Assembly: GCA_017301995.1 (NCBI GenBank)
Contig: JAFLEH010000022.1
Span: forward strand, 1-64,000
DNA length: 64,000 nt
Direction: 5' to 3'
Source: Verrucomicrobiota bacterium
GTDB lineage: Bacteria > Verrucomicrobiota > Verrucomicrobiia > Verrucomicrobiales > Akkermansiaceae
Below the pieces are notes generated by a model. It did not search any database. It was not told the origin of the DNA and saw nothing but the letters and a program-made list of their open reading frames with translations. How positions within the stretch are numbered: the stretch's first letter is position 1; every line of letters begins with the position of its first letter. The position numbers were made by a program, and so were the translations under genes. Shown piece by piece: positions 44,795 to 53,900 of this stretch.

Positions 44795-45236
44795 AGCTGC
44801 CGTTGATCTGATGGCGAAAGAAGCCAACGGCCTGGCATGGGGCCTGCGCCTCCACATGATGGTTCCACACCATCCACAACGGTTTGGTTGGGGTCTGGTG
44901 ATTTGGGCCGAGCGTGGAGTGGCCCATTATCTCCATTTTTTCCGGAAAGTGGAGATAATGGGTTGTTCTGACTGAGCGCGGCTTCCGCTCGCGCCCCCCA
45001 ACGGGCTGAAGACATCGTTGTCACCCCAAACGAGGCCTCGGCTACCAGTAGCATGTATTTTTTAAAACTCATACAGCATATTGTGGCGGTCGGCTCGGAA
45101 AAACCAACCAAACCCCTATCATATTTTTGAATTGTGATCGTTTGGTGCTGGTAACTGAAATAAATTGCAAAAAGTTCTGGACGGGTGCGGTATTGAAGGC
45201 TAACCTTTTCTCCGTAGCCGCAACCCCCGTACGCCT
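44795..45236. other. 442-bp intergenic region, no gene supported
   Basis: The first 180 bp have an open frame with peptide-like content but no start. The part from about 45040 to 45190 is AT-rich and may hold the promoter for the next gene. A CTAACC lies at 45200. No repeat or tRNA was recognised. Confidence 0.4.
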
Positions 45237-45863
45237 ATGAATCCGCTTCGCATCCTCTATGCATTGCTAGAAGACAGTTCCGATCAGCTTCGGAGAGCCT
45301 GCTTCGCGCTGCTCTACGACAGCATTTCGAACGCGAAGGAGTTCAGAAAACTCATGGGCCACTCGGTCGTGATTGAATTTGAACGGCTTGTTAAAGAAGT
45401 GGCTGGCACGGACTCGGTCACGATGACCAAGCTCAAGCACGACTGTCGTGTGCTTTGGCCGGAGGATGTGCCCGCCGAATCCCGATTCGCTCTGGGTGCT
45501 AACAACGATGCCATCGACGCGGGTGATGATCGCCTGCTCCTGGCAAGGGCATACGACTACCTTCGGGGAGGACTCATTACGGATGTCACGGCGGTTCAGA
45601 TCGCGATATTGATCAAAGCCGGGGAGCAGGGGGAACCCAAAGTAAAGACCTCCGACATCACAACCATGCTCCGCACCAGCGGCTATAAAATTCCAAACCC
45701 GGCAGCCCTTATCCGATCCCTGGCCGAGCGCGACGATCCTGTGATTGAGATTCTCGACGAACGAGTCGGCGCTCGGGGGGAACTTCAGTTCAAATTATTT
45801 CCTCAAGCTGCCGAGGACCTCCGCAAACGCATTCTGGGCACCGACGCGGCCCAGGTGGCGTGA
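45237..45863 (+). CDS. Unknown soluble protein, possibly wHTH-like
   Basis: A 208-residue protein without signal or membrane segment. It begins MNPLRILYALLEDSSDQLRR, has a middle segment AILIKAGEQGEPKVKTSDI, and ends in a region (TTMLRTSGYKIPNPAALIRSLAERDD... ELQFKLFPQAAEDLRKRIL) that reads like a winged-helix element. It may be a regulator or DNA-binding accessory factor of the island. Function is not assignable. Confidence 0.55.
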   Translation: MNPLRILYALLEDSSDQLRRACFALLYDSISNAKEFRKLMGHSVVIEFERLVKEVAGTDSVTMTKLKHDCRVLWPEDVPAESRFALGANNDAIDAGDDRLLLARAYDYLRGGLITDVTAVQIAILIKAGEQGEPKVKTSDITTMLRTSGYKIPNPAALIRSLAERDDPVIEILDERVGARGELQFKLFPQAAEDLRKRILGTDAAQVA

Positions 45864-45928
45864 CCCCACTCCTTTCTGTTCACCGGACACACCCGCACCC
45901 AACACCCGTATGAGAAAACCAGCCATCT

Positions 45929-46357
45929 ATGAAACGCCCATCAAAACCCACCAACTTGCAAGCAGTTGTGCTTGCGGCCCTGATCCCGGCTATCGCCGCA
46001 GTGATTGTCGCCTTTATATCGCGTGGCAGCCCCCCGAATCCGCCCGCCTTCGTCGCACATCGTCGGGTGTTGCTACAGGATGGAGGTGAGATTATCGACA
46101 AGCCTCTGATCGTTATTGGCCGCGACGGGTTTGAGCGTGGGACACCGAACGGAGAGTTTTTCGCGCCAGCACTTCCGGTCACCGCAAATTACGAGGTTTT
46201 TGAAACGAAGGCTTCCGGCCAGAAAGGACGTCACTTGGGAACGATTCATGTTCCGGTGGACGGCGGCGAGGATGTCCTGGTGGTGGAAACAAGCGTCCAA
46301 AGCAAATTCTGGACACCCGAATCGGAGCGTACAACCGCTGCCGTGATGGAAGATTGA
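45929..46357 (+). CDS. Small single-pass membrane protein of unknown function
   Basis: A 142-residue protein with one N-terminal membrane helix (LQAVVLAALIPAIAAVIVAFI) and an exported beta-rich domain (VLLQDGGEIIDKPLIVIGRD, then GEDVLVVETSVQSKFW). No recognised family. It is the last gene of the second accessory island; a degenerate dispersed repeat begins just after its stop. Confidence 0.55.
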   Translation: MKRPSKPTNLQAVVLAALIPAIAAVIVAFISRGSPPNPPAFVAHRRVLLQDGGEIIDKPLIVIGRDGFERGTPNGEFFAPALPVTANYEVFETKASGQKGRHLGTIHVPVDGGEDVLVVETSVQSKFWTPESERTTAAVMED

Positions 46358-46699
46358 ACCCGACAACCGCAAATGCCTGCGGCCAGCGGATAAACCCGGC
46401 GTTCCGGTGAGACGACCGCGATTCACAGTCTTCCCCACCCCTGATGATGAACATTGCCTTCCGGCAAGCCGGCCGAGATCGCTGCCGCGCCCAGCGGATC
46501 GCGAAGATGTAATCAAAAAATTCACCAACCGCCGGATCGTAATCGTTTTGTAAGATCTGTAATCGAAATTTCACGAACCCGCCCGATAGACATTCGGATG
46601 CGCGAGGTGACGGGACCACCTAACGCCCTTCGAATCAGACCCGCCCCCCGACACTCGCAGCGGCGCTCGCCGCCACGGCGGCCACAGTCCGACAACCCA
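46358..46699. other. 342-bp intergenic region with degenerate dispersed repeat
   Basis: Around 46372-46420 it carries CTGCGGCCAGCGGATAAACC and following bases, related to the repeat at 16488-16545. A CCTAACGCCC element and a GC-rich stretch lie just before pyrE's end. No gene is supported. Confidence 0.45.
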
Positions 46700-47281
46700 T
46701 CATTCCCCCAACAGGCTGCCGCGGGTGAACAGCGAGATCACGTGGATCCCGCGGTCCTCTATGGCTTGCCGGCCGCCTTCCTCGCGGTCCACGAGGACCA
46801 GGGCGAACTCCACCTTGCCGCCCTCGCGTTCGATGGCGTCGATGGCCTTGAGCGTGGAGCCGCCGGTGGTGATCACGTCGTCCACCACCACCACGTTGAA
46901 TCCGGATTGGAAGTTTCCTTCGATCTGTTTCCCCTGGCCGTGGCCCTTGGGTTCCTTGCGGACGGTGAAAACCTGCAAGGCCTCGTCCGGATGGGTGCGC
47001 GCGGAGGTCATGCCGATCGCCAGCGAGATCGGGTCCGCGCCGAGGGTCATGCCACCGATGGCGTGGATCGGGTGGTGCAGCGAGTGGATCTTTGACCGGA
47101 CCGCGTGCCAGCCGAGGTCGCCGATGAGATTGGCGCCGAAGGGATCGAGCGCGGTGACCCGGCAGTCGATGTAAAGATCGCTCTGTTTTCCCGAAGCCAG
47201 CGTGAAGGACCCGGTGCGTACGGATTTTTCCAACAGGAGCTTTTTGAGGGCGGCGGCGGTCTGGTGCATGGCGGCGAGCAT
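46700..47281 (-). CDS. pyrE: Orotate phosphoribosyltransferase
   Basis: A 193-residue enzyme that joins orotate to PRPP to make OMP in pyrimidine synthesis. Visible are SFTLASGKQSDLYIDCR near the start, IGGMTLGADPISLAIG, the VRKEPKGHGQGKQIEG loop and the PRPP-binding motif VVVVDDVITTGGST. ATG at 47281 has GGAG about 12 nt upstream; ATG at 47269 is possible. It is divergent from the phosphodiester glycosidase gene 48 bp away. Confidence 0.95.
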   Translation of the reverse strand: MLAAMHQTAAALKKLLLEKSVRTGSFTLASGKQSDLYIDCRVTALDPFGANLIGDLGWHAVRSKIHSLHHPIHAIGGMTLGADPISLAIGMTSARTHPDEALQVFTVRKEPKGHGQGKQIEGNFQSGFNVVVVDDVITTGGSTLKAIDAIEREGGKVEFALVLVDREEGGRQAIEDRGIHVISLFTRGSLLGE

Positions 47282-47329
47282 GGCGGGCGGCTCCCGACAT
47301 GGCAAGCATGAACCTGCACCATTGGGCTT

Positions 47330-48154
47330 GTGAAACGGGGAATTCCGGGGCATGGGTTTCCGGTGACGCGCACATTCCATCGATCCGTTTCCGCCCGTTT
47401 GCCGTTGGCCGCGGCCGGGTGGCTTTGCCTGGCCGCTATTTCACACGCCGCGCCGGTGGCTGAGGAAAGCGCCACCCATGCCGGGGTGAAATTCAGGGTG
47501 GTTAGATCGGCGCCGGAACGGGTGGCGCTGATGTGGAAGGATGAAAAAGGGCAGGCGCTCCGGAGTTTCGACAAGGTCCACGTGGCGTTGGCCGCACGAG
47601 GAAAAACGCCGCGGTTTCTGATGAACGCGGGGCTTTTCCAACCGGGAGGAACGCCGTGCGGCCTGCATATCGAGAACGGCAAGACCCTCAACCCGGTGAA
47701 CACCCGCGACGGATGGGGAAACTTCCACCTCAAGCCGAATGGCGTTTGTTGGATCGAGTCCGACGGAAAAACCCGCAAGGCGGTGATCGCGGAAACCGGC
47801 GTCTATCAAGCCCGCGCCGCCGTGCTGTCCGCCGGAGGGAAAACAACGGTCGAGACCGCGGTCCAGTCCGGACCGCTGCTGCTGGCGGCGGGAAAACGCC
47901 ATCCCGCGTTCCGCGAGGGATCGGCTAACAAACTCCACCGCAACGGGGTGGGCGTGGACGCCCAGGGCCGGCTGGTTTTCGCGATGACCGACCGGGGGCA
48001 ATGGGTGAACTTCTGGGACTTCGCCGGACTCTTTCTAACTCTGGGCTGCCAGGACGCGCTGTTTCTCGACGGCGACATCTCGCAAATGTCGGTGAACCCG
48101 CCGAAGCCGGCGGAAAGCAACCTATTCGGCGCGATGTTCGTGATCTGCGACTGA
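47330..48154 (+). CDS. Secreted phosphodiester glycosidase family protein (DUF2233/NAGPA-like)
   Basis: A 274-residue protein from GTG with a signal sequence ending ISHA-AP near residue 40. Family motifs are FLMNAGLFQPGGTPCGLHIE, WIESDGKTRK, AVQSGPLLLAAGKRHP, NGVGVDAQGRLVFAMTD and the closing CQDALFLDGDISQM. The family includes the mammalian uncovering enzyme (removal of GlcNAc from a phosphodiester), so cleavage of a sugar phosphodiester in envelope or foreign polymer is likely. It is convergent with the prenyl synthase gene. Confidence 0.82.
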   Translation: MKRGIPGHGFPVTRTFHRSVSARLPLAAAGWLCLAAISHAAPVAEESATHAGVKFRVVRSAPERVALMWKDEKGQALRSFDKVHVALAARGKTPRFLMNAGLFQPGGTPCGLHIENGKTLNPVNTRDGWGNFHLKPNGVCWIESDGKTRKAVIAETGVYQARAAVLSAGGKTTVETAVQSGPLLLAAGKRHPAFREGSANKLHRNGVGVDAQGRLVFAMTDRGQWVNFWDFAGLFLTLGCQDALFLDGDISQMSVNPPKPAESNLFGAMFVICD

Positions 48155-48176
48155 GGCGGGAATATGCGAGCACCGC

Positions 48177-49184
48177 TCACCTCCTGCACTTGTCCAACAG
48201 CCCGGCGAGGAACCAGGTGATCTGGACCAGCGCGTCCGCATAGACCGAGCCGGCGAGCGGCTCGACATCGCGGCGGCATTCCTCCAGCAGACCCAGCGCG
48301 GTATCGACGGCGCGTTCGATCGCGCCTTCGTATTCGGCGATGCCGACCACCACCGGCAGGTCGAGCGGTTCCTGGTCGAGGATCCGTTTGTTGAGCTTGG
48401 TGCGCTGGGCCTCGGTCGCCGATTCCAGCAGGTTGAGGATCGGCAGGGTGAGTTTGCCCTTGGCGAGGTCGGTCCGCAGGGTTTTGCCGACCACTTCCTC
48501 GGAGCCGACGAGGTCGAGGCAGTCGTCGTAAATCTGATAGGCGGTGCCCAGTTTCATGCCGTATCCGTAGAGGCGTTCCTCGGTGGCGGCGTCCACGCCG
48601 GAGAGCAGTCCGGCGAGCGCGGTGGCGGCGGCGAAGAGCGCGCCGGTCTTCATTTCAATGATCCGGAAGTAGTCGTCTTTCCCCAGAGATAGGTCGAAAC
48701 GCCGCTGGGTTTGGATGATTTCGCCCTGGCAGACCTCGCGCGAGGCGCGGCCGACTTTCCGGCAGATATCGATGCTGCCGAAATCGGTGGCGAGGGTCAG
48801 CGCGTGGGAGAAAAGGGCATCCCCGAGCAGGACGGATAGGGCGTTGCCCCATTTTGCGTTGGCGGTGGGCACCATCCGGCGCGTGGTGGCGCCGTCCATG
48901 ATGTCGTCGTGGACGAGGGTGGCCATGTGGATGAGTTCGAGCACGACGCCGATCTTGATATGGTCGTCGCTGACGCTGCCGGTGGCGCCGCCCACCAGGA
49001 TCGCGAGCGCGGGCCGGATGCGCTTGCCGGAGGTGTTGCAGACGTAGGCCACGTAGGGTTCGATCGCCGGGTCGAAGGCTCTGACCTGCTCGCGGATGGC
49101 GGCCTCCACCCGATCAAGCTCCGGGCGGACGAGATCGAAGGGAAACGTGGAATTGCGAGGGGGCGTCGTGGTTGAGGCTGCCAT
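48177..49184 (-). CDS. trans-Polyprenyl diphosphate synthase
   Basis: A 335-residue isoprenoid chain-elongating enzyme. The first Asp-rich motif is LVHDDIMD with the preceding HMAT region, and the second is YQIYDDCLDLVG. The start of the fold has SGKRIRPALAILVGGA and the substrate lid KTGALFAAATAL. Lack of bulky residues just before the first DDxxD (LIHMATLVHDD) fits a long-chain product such as octaprenyl diphosphate for menaquinone or ubiquinone (IspB-like). Confidence 0.92.
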   Translation of the reverse strand: MAASTTTPPRNSTFPFDLVRPELDRVEAAIREQVRAFDPAIEPYVAYVCNTSGKRIRPALAILVGGATGSVSDDHIKIGVVLELIHMATLVHDDIMDGATTRRMVPTANAKWGNALSVLLGDALFSHALTLATDFGSIDICRKVGRASREVCQGEIIQTQRRFDLSLGKDDYFRIIEMKTGALFAAATALAGLLSGVDAATEERLYGYGMKLGTAYQIYDDCLDLVGSEEVVGKTLRTDLAKGKLTLPILNLLESATEAQRTKLNKRILDQEPLDLPVVVGIAEYEGAIERAVDTALGLLEECRRDVEPLAGSVYADALVQITWFLAGLLDKCRR

Positions 49185-49310
49185 GGAAAAACGGTCTGGG
49201 GGGCGACTTTCGGCCAGCCGCCGGAAAAATGCAACACCGATGTGACGGCGGCGCGCCGGGCGGGGAATCAGGCACCTAACGGTTTTTTTGGGGGCCGGGA
49301 GCGCTCCGGC

Positions 49311-50756
49311 TCACTGTTTGGCCTTGATGTGCCAGACTTCGCAGCACTGGTTGCGCTCGGGGAAGCGGCTGCCGAAGCGGTCGGTCTGGCCCAGATAGAC
49401 GGCCTGGACCTGTTGGCCGGGGCGTTTCGAGGCGGTGAGAAATTCCGCCACGCCGGTGGCGCGGTCGGAGGAAAGCGTGCGGTTGTTATCGACGTTTCCG
49501 GTTTCCGAGGCATAACCGACCACCAATACCATATCTCCGTCGGCGACGTCGGCGAGGATCTGGCGGACGGGTTCCTCATCCGCGGGGTTCATTTTGGCCG
49601 AGCCGGTGGGGAAGGTCATGGTTTTGACGACGCCCGCGCCGAGCTGCACGCCGATTTCGCTGTAGGCCTTGGTGATTTCCAGGTCGCTCTGGTTTTCCAG
49701 TGTTCTCAGCCGTTTGAAAAGTTCCACCGCCGCGGGGAGCAACTCGTTTTCCGAGCGTGCGAAAAGCCGCTGGCCTTCCAGTTCGCGCACGCGGGCCTCA
49801 AAGAACTCCTTGGCGCGGGTGGTTTCGTCCAACCGGCGCTGGAGCGCGGCCAAATCGTCCTTGGAGGCCATTTCGCCGGCCGAGGCGAGCTGCTGTTTGA
49901 GGGCCTCGATTTCCTTGGTCTGGGCGTCGCGGGCCGCCTTGAGATCGGTCACCTCGCGGCGCAGCGACTCGGATTCGTAGCCGGCGCTTCTGGCGTTTTC
50001 CAGCTCCTTTCGGAGGCTATAGATGCTGTCCGCCTCGCGTTTGCGGTTTTCCTCGGAACGGACCAGATCGGCGTTCTTGCGGAGCATTTCCGCGTGGGTG
50101 TCATCGACGAGTTTCTGATAGCGGTCGGCCAGGAGAACCATGGTTTCCGCGTCCTTTTTCATCCGCGCGGCGATGTCCTGGACCCCTTCGCCGCCGGGAA
50201 CGGCCACGGAGGGTGAGCCTTGCTTGGTGATGGCGGCGAGTTCCTGTTTGAGTCGGGCGACTTCCGCGCTTTCCTTGTTTTGCGGGCCGAAGCGCATGAA
50301 AACCAGCGCCGTCAGGAGGACGACGATCAGAAACGTCATCGCCACCACCGGGGTCACGGTGATTCCGGTTTTTCCGGAGGAAACCGGGTCGGCCTCGGCG
50401 GCGTGGCTTTCTTCGGGTTCGGGGGCATGCGGTTTCGTATCGGGCATGGCGCGACCCTGAACCACGGGACCGCCCTCTGTCAAACGCGCATTTCCGGGAG
50501 TCTTCCCTTGGGAGGAGGAGCGGGACTTCCGGGCCGCGCGGCTGCGCAACACGGACACTCCCGCCAATCCGGCCGAGAAAAGGAGCATGCCGGTGGCGAA
50601 TCCCGCGCCCTCTTCCACGGATTGTTCGAGGTAAACAACACCCTCGCGTTCGTCGAAATAGCGACCCTCGCTGTTGTAAGGGAGGCGGGCCCGCGACAAC
50701 GTCCATCCGCCGGCCAAAAGGCCGAGCACGGCGAAAATGATGGAGAGCAGTTTCAT
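49311..50756 (-). CDS. OmpA-like protein with two membrane segments and long coiled coil
   Basis: A 481-residue protein. An N-terminal segment (MKLLSIIFAVLGLLAGGW, then a second hydrophobic stretch GFATGMLLFSAGLAG) is followed by a polar linker, another membrane helix (AMTFLIVVLLTALVFM), about 200 residues of coiled coil, and an OmpA-type C-terminal domain (FPTGSAKMNPADEEPV, VVGYASETGNVDNNRTLSSD, RFPERNQCCEV). The first 100 residues resemble a small stand-alone protein, and an in-frame ATG at 50447 begins MPDTKPHAPEPEES. So this may be a fusion of two genes or have an internal start. The OmpA domain would grip peptidoglycan. Confidence 0.72.
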   Translation of the reverse strand: MKLLSIIFAVLGLLAGGWTLSRARLPYNSEGRYFDEREGVVYLEQSVEEGAGFATGMLLFSAGLAGVSVLRSRAARKSRSSSQGKTPGNARLTEGGPVVQGRAMPDTKPHAPEPEESHAAEADPVSSGKTGITVTPVVAMTFLIVVLLTALVFMRFGPQNKESAEVARLKQELAAITKQGSPSVAVPGGEGVQDIAARMKKDAETMVLLADRYQKLVDDTHAEMLRKNADLVRSEENRKREADSIYSLRKELENARSAGYESESLRREVTDLKAARDAQTKEIEALKQQLASAGEMASKDDLAALQRRLDETTRAKEFFEARVRELEGQRLFARSENELLPAAVELFKRLRTLENQSDLEITKAYSEIGVQLGAGVVKTMTFPTGSAKMNPADEEPVRQILADVADGDMVLVVGYASETGNVDNNRTLSSDRATGVAEFLTASKRPGQQVQAVYLGQTDRFGSRFPERNQCCEVWHIKAKQ

Positions 50757-50921
50757 GGGAGAACGGGGAAAGGGTCGGTCATGGAGTCGGCCTTCCGAGG
50801 CCGACGTTAGAGGATTTTCCCGTTGCGCCAAGGAAAATCCGCGAACGCATCCGCCTACCCCGGAGAGTTTCCAACAAGAGAATCGCGCGGAAGGACGGCG
50901 GATGTTTGGCTGGAAAACGGA

Positions 50922-53900
50922 TCAGGGTTTGCTGATGCGGTAGAAGGCTTTCCCGGCGGGCGGCGAGGGATCGGTGTAGGTGACGGCGCCATTTCCCGCG
51001 GCGGTGACGGTGGCCAGCACGGTCCAGCCGGTTAGATCGGTCGAGCGTTGGATTTCGTAGGTGCCGCCGGCGATTCCCTGATAGGAGAGGCCGACCTGTC
51101 CGCCGGGAAGCCGGGTGAGCGTCGGCGGAGACGTGAATGGCGCGGGCTGCACGGTGACATCGACCGTGCCGTTGGCGGTGGCGCCGCGGGCGTCGGTGAG
51201 GGTGATTTGGAATGAGTCCGCGCCGCTGAATCCGGCGGGCGGGGTGTAGGCGACATTGCCACCACCTACCGAAACAACGCCGCCGTGGGCCGAAGAAGGT
51301 CCGGCCGCAGTGACGACGATGGCATCGCCATTCGGATCGGAAGATGCGGCCACCAATGTGGCCGAGGAAACCGTGGCGGCGGTTCCGTAGGGCGTGGTAA
51401 ACGCGTGGCCATTGAAAACCGGAGGATCGTTGGGCGTGGCTCCGCCGGGGGTGACATCGGCGCTCTGCCAGATGGTGCCGCCCGCACCCACGGTGATGAA
51501 GGTGTGCTTGAAGAACACCGCGCCGTTGCGGTCGTCGGTGGTGGGCGCGGTGGACCGGGTCCAGGTGGTGCCATCGAGCGAGAGCAGGTCGATGTCGGCG
51601 CTGGAATCGCTGCGGTTGACTCCGGCGGCGAAGTAGATGGTGTCACCGTAGGCGAGTGCGGGAGTTTCCTCGCTATCCGTGCGCGTGGTGGTGAAGGTGG
51701 CGCCGAGGTCGGTGGAGACGCGGACTTTCGAGTACCATCCGCTGCCGACGAAGCGGTTGTTCAGATAGGCGGTCTTGCGGATGTCTTGCCACGAGGCGAG
51801 CCCGGAACCGGCCGTTTGGTCCATCCAACTGGTGCGGTCAGTGGAGGTGAAGACCTTGGGCGTGCCGTTGCCGCCGGAGTGGCCGGTGATGAGCCAGGTG
51901 CCGCTACCGTAAGAGGCGCCTCTGAGGGTGGTGCTTGCCAGGGCGGCAACCGAGACCGGATTCCAGGTGATGCCGTCGGCCGACTCGATGATGGTGCCGA
52001 CGTTTCCGACCGCCACCGAGTGTCCGGTGCCATCGGAGGAGACCGCGTTGAGCGTGGTGCCGCCCGTTGCGGAAGCATATCGCTGGGTCCATGTGATCCC
52101 GTCGGGCGAGGTTAGAACCAACCCCACCCATGCGCTGATGGTGAAGTTGTAATCTTGTCCCACGGCGATGAATTTCGAGCCATCCCATGAGATGCTGTAA
52201 ATATACTTGTTGGTGCTGCTCGGGAGGGCGCGGGTGGTCCAGGTGACGCCGTCGGGCGAGGTGAGAACAACGGCGCCTCCACCACTGCTGCCGGCCACCG
52301 CGATGCCGCCATTGGTGGCGATGGCGTTGAGTGTCTTGGTGGTGCCGCTGGTGCGCTGGACGAACGTGCGCGCGGGGTCGCTGACGGTGACGGCTTGTGT
52401 TAGGGTGGTTAGACCGCCTTTTCCATCGGACACGCGGACGGTGGCGGTATAACTGCCGCCGAAATCGAAGGATTTGACGATGTTAGGTCCGTCGGTGATA
52501 AGGGCGGGCAGGCCGAAGTCCCATGAATAGGTGAGCGTGTCGCCCTCGGCGTCGGTGGCGGTAGCGGCGAAGAGCCGGCTTTCGCGGGCGGGCGCGGTGG
52601 CGGGGGCGAGCGCGAACCCCGCGGAGGGCGCGGTGTTATTCGGATAGAAGCTGCCCGAGGTACGGATCGCGCCGCCATCGGCGGTGGCCAGAAAGCGGCC
52701 GAAGCCGAAGACGAGCGATTTGGTGTCATAGCCGTTGCCAACGCCGGCGGAGGAACGGGCCCAGTCGGTGCCATTGGTGGAAACGAGCCATGCCTGCGGG
52801 GTGCCGGATTCGTCCATCGCCTTCGCGCCCGCCAGCAGGGTGCCGTCATCCGCCACCGCGATCTGGTTGGTGCTCCAGCGGGTGGAGCCGGGTGTTTGGG
52901 CGGATTTCCAGGTGAGACCGTGGTCGGTGGAGTATTTTACTCCGCCATACCAGCCGGTGGCGAGGAACATGCCGGGGCGGCCTAACACGCCGTCAACACC
53001 GAAGCCCAGGTCGCCCTGTTGCGACCAAGTGGTGCCGTTGGCCGAGGTCCACACGGTTTCGGTGCGGGAGCTCGCGGTCTTGTAGGATAGGGCCAGCCAG
53101 GCCGAGCCGTCCCATGCCAGATAGCGGAAATCCGGCGTGCCGCCGACGGTGGTTAGACTCCAGGTGATGCCGTCGGCGGAGGTCAGGACATTGCCGCCAT
53201 CGCCTGCAGCGACGAATTTTCCGTTGGCGAAGGCGACCTCGCGCATTTGCGGCACGCCGGCCGGGAAAGTGGCCACATTCCAGGTGCGGGCGTCACGCGA
53301 GTAACAAATCTGACTGGCCGCGGCACCATCCTTTTTGCCGACGGCAACGAACACATCGTTACCGAAGGCGAGGCGGGGATCGCGGTCGAAATCGGGCAGA
53401 TCGCCGTTGTTGGTCCAGGTGACGCCGTCCCAACTGGTGAGCACGGTTCCCCACAGATCGATGACCACGAAGCGGCCCTTGCCCCAGGTGGAGGCGCGCA
53501 GATAGCTGGTGCTGCCGCTGGTTTGCGCGGTCCAAGTGTCCAACGGATCGGTGACGGTGACGGATTGGGTGACGGTGGAGGCGCCGCCTTTCATGTCGGA
53601 GACGGTTAGGTCGAGCGAGTAGGTGCCGCCCACGGTCCAGGTGTGGGTGATGCTGTTGGCGTTGTCGTTGACGAGGCCGTCCTTGGAATTCCAGTTCCAG
53701 GCGAGGGCGTCGCCGTTGGAATCGGTGGCGCTGCCGGTGTAGGCGGCGGATGAACGGGCCGGCACGGTGGCGGAGCCGGCAATGGGATCCACAGCAGGGG
53801 CGGCGTTGCCGGGGAAGGGACCGATGTTGACGCGGACATCCACCCATTGGTCGGCGCCGGTGCCGCCGACGGCCACTGGGGTGATGTGGACATTGGCGGT

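Noticed and set aside
44538..44975. Overlapping open frame across the end of the PIN-like gene
   Set aside because: It has no start of its own and overlaps the better-supported frame; a frameshift at the gene end is possible but cannot be shown here.
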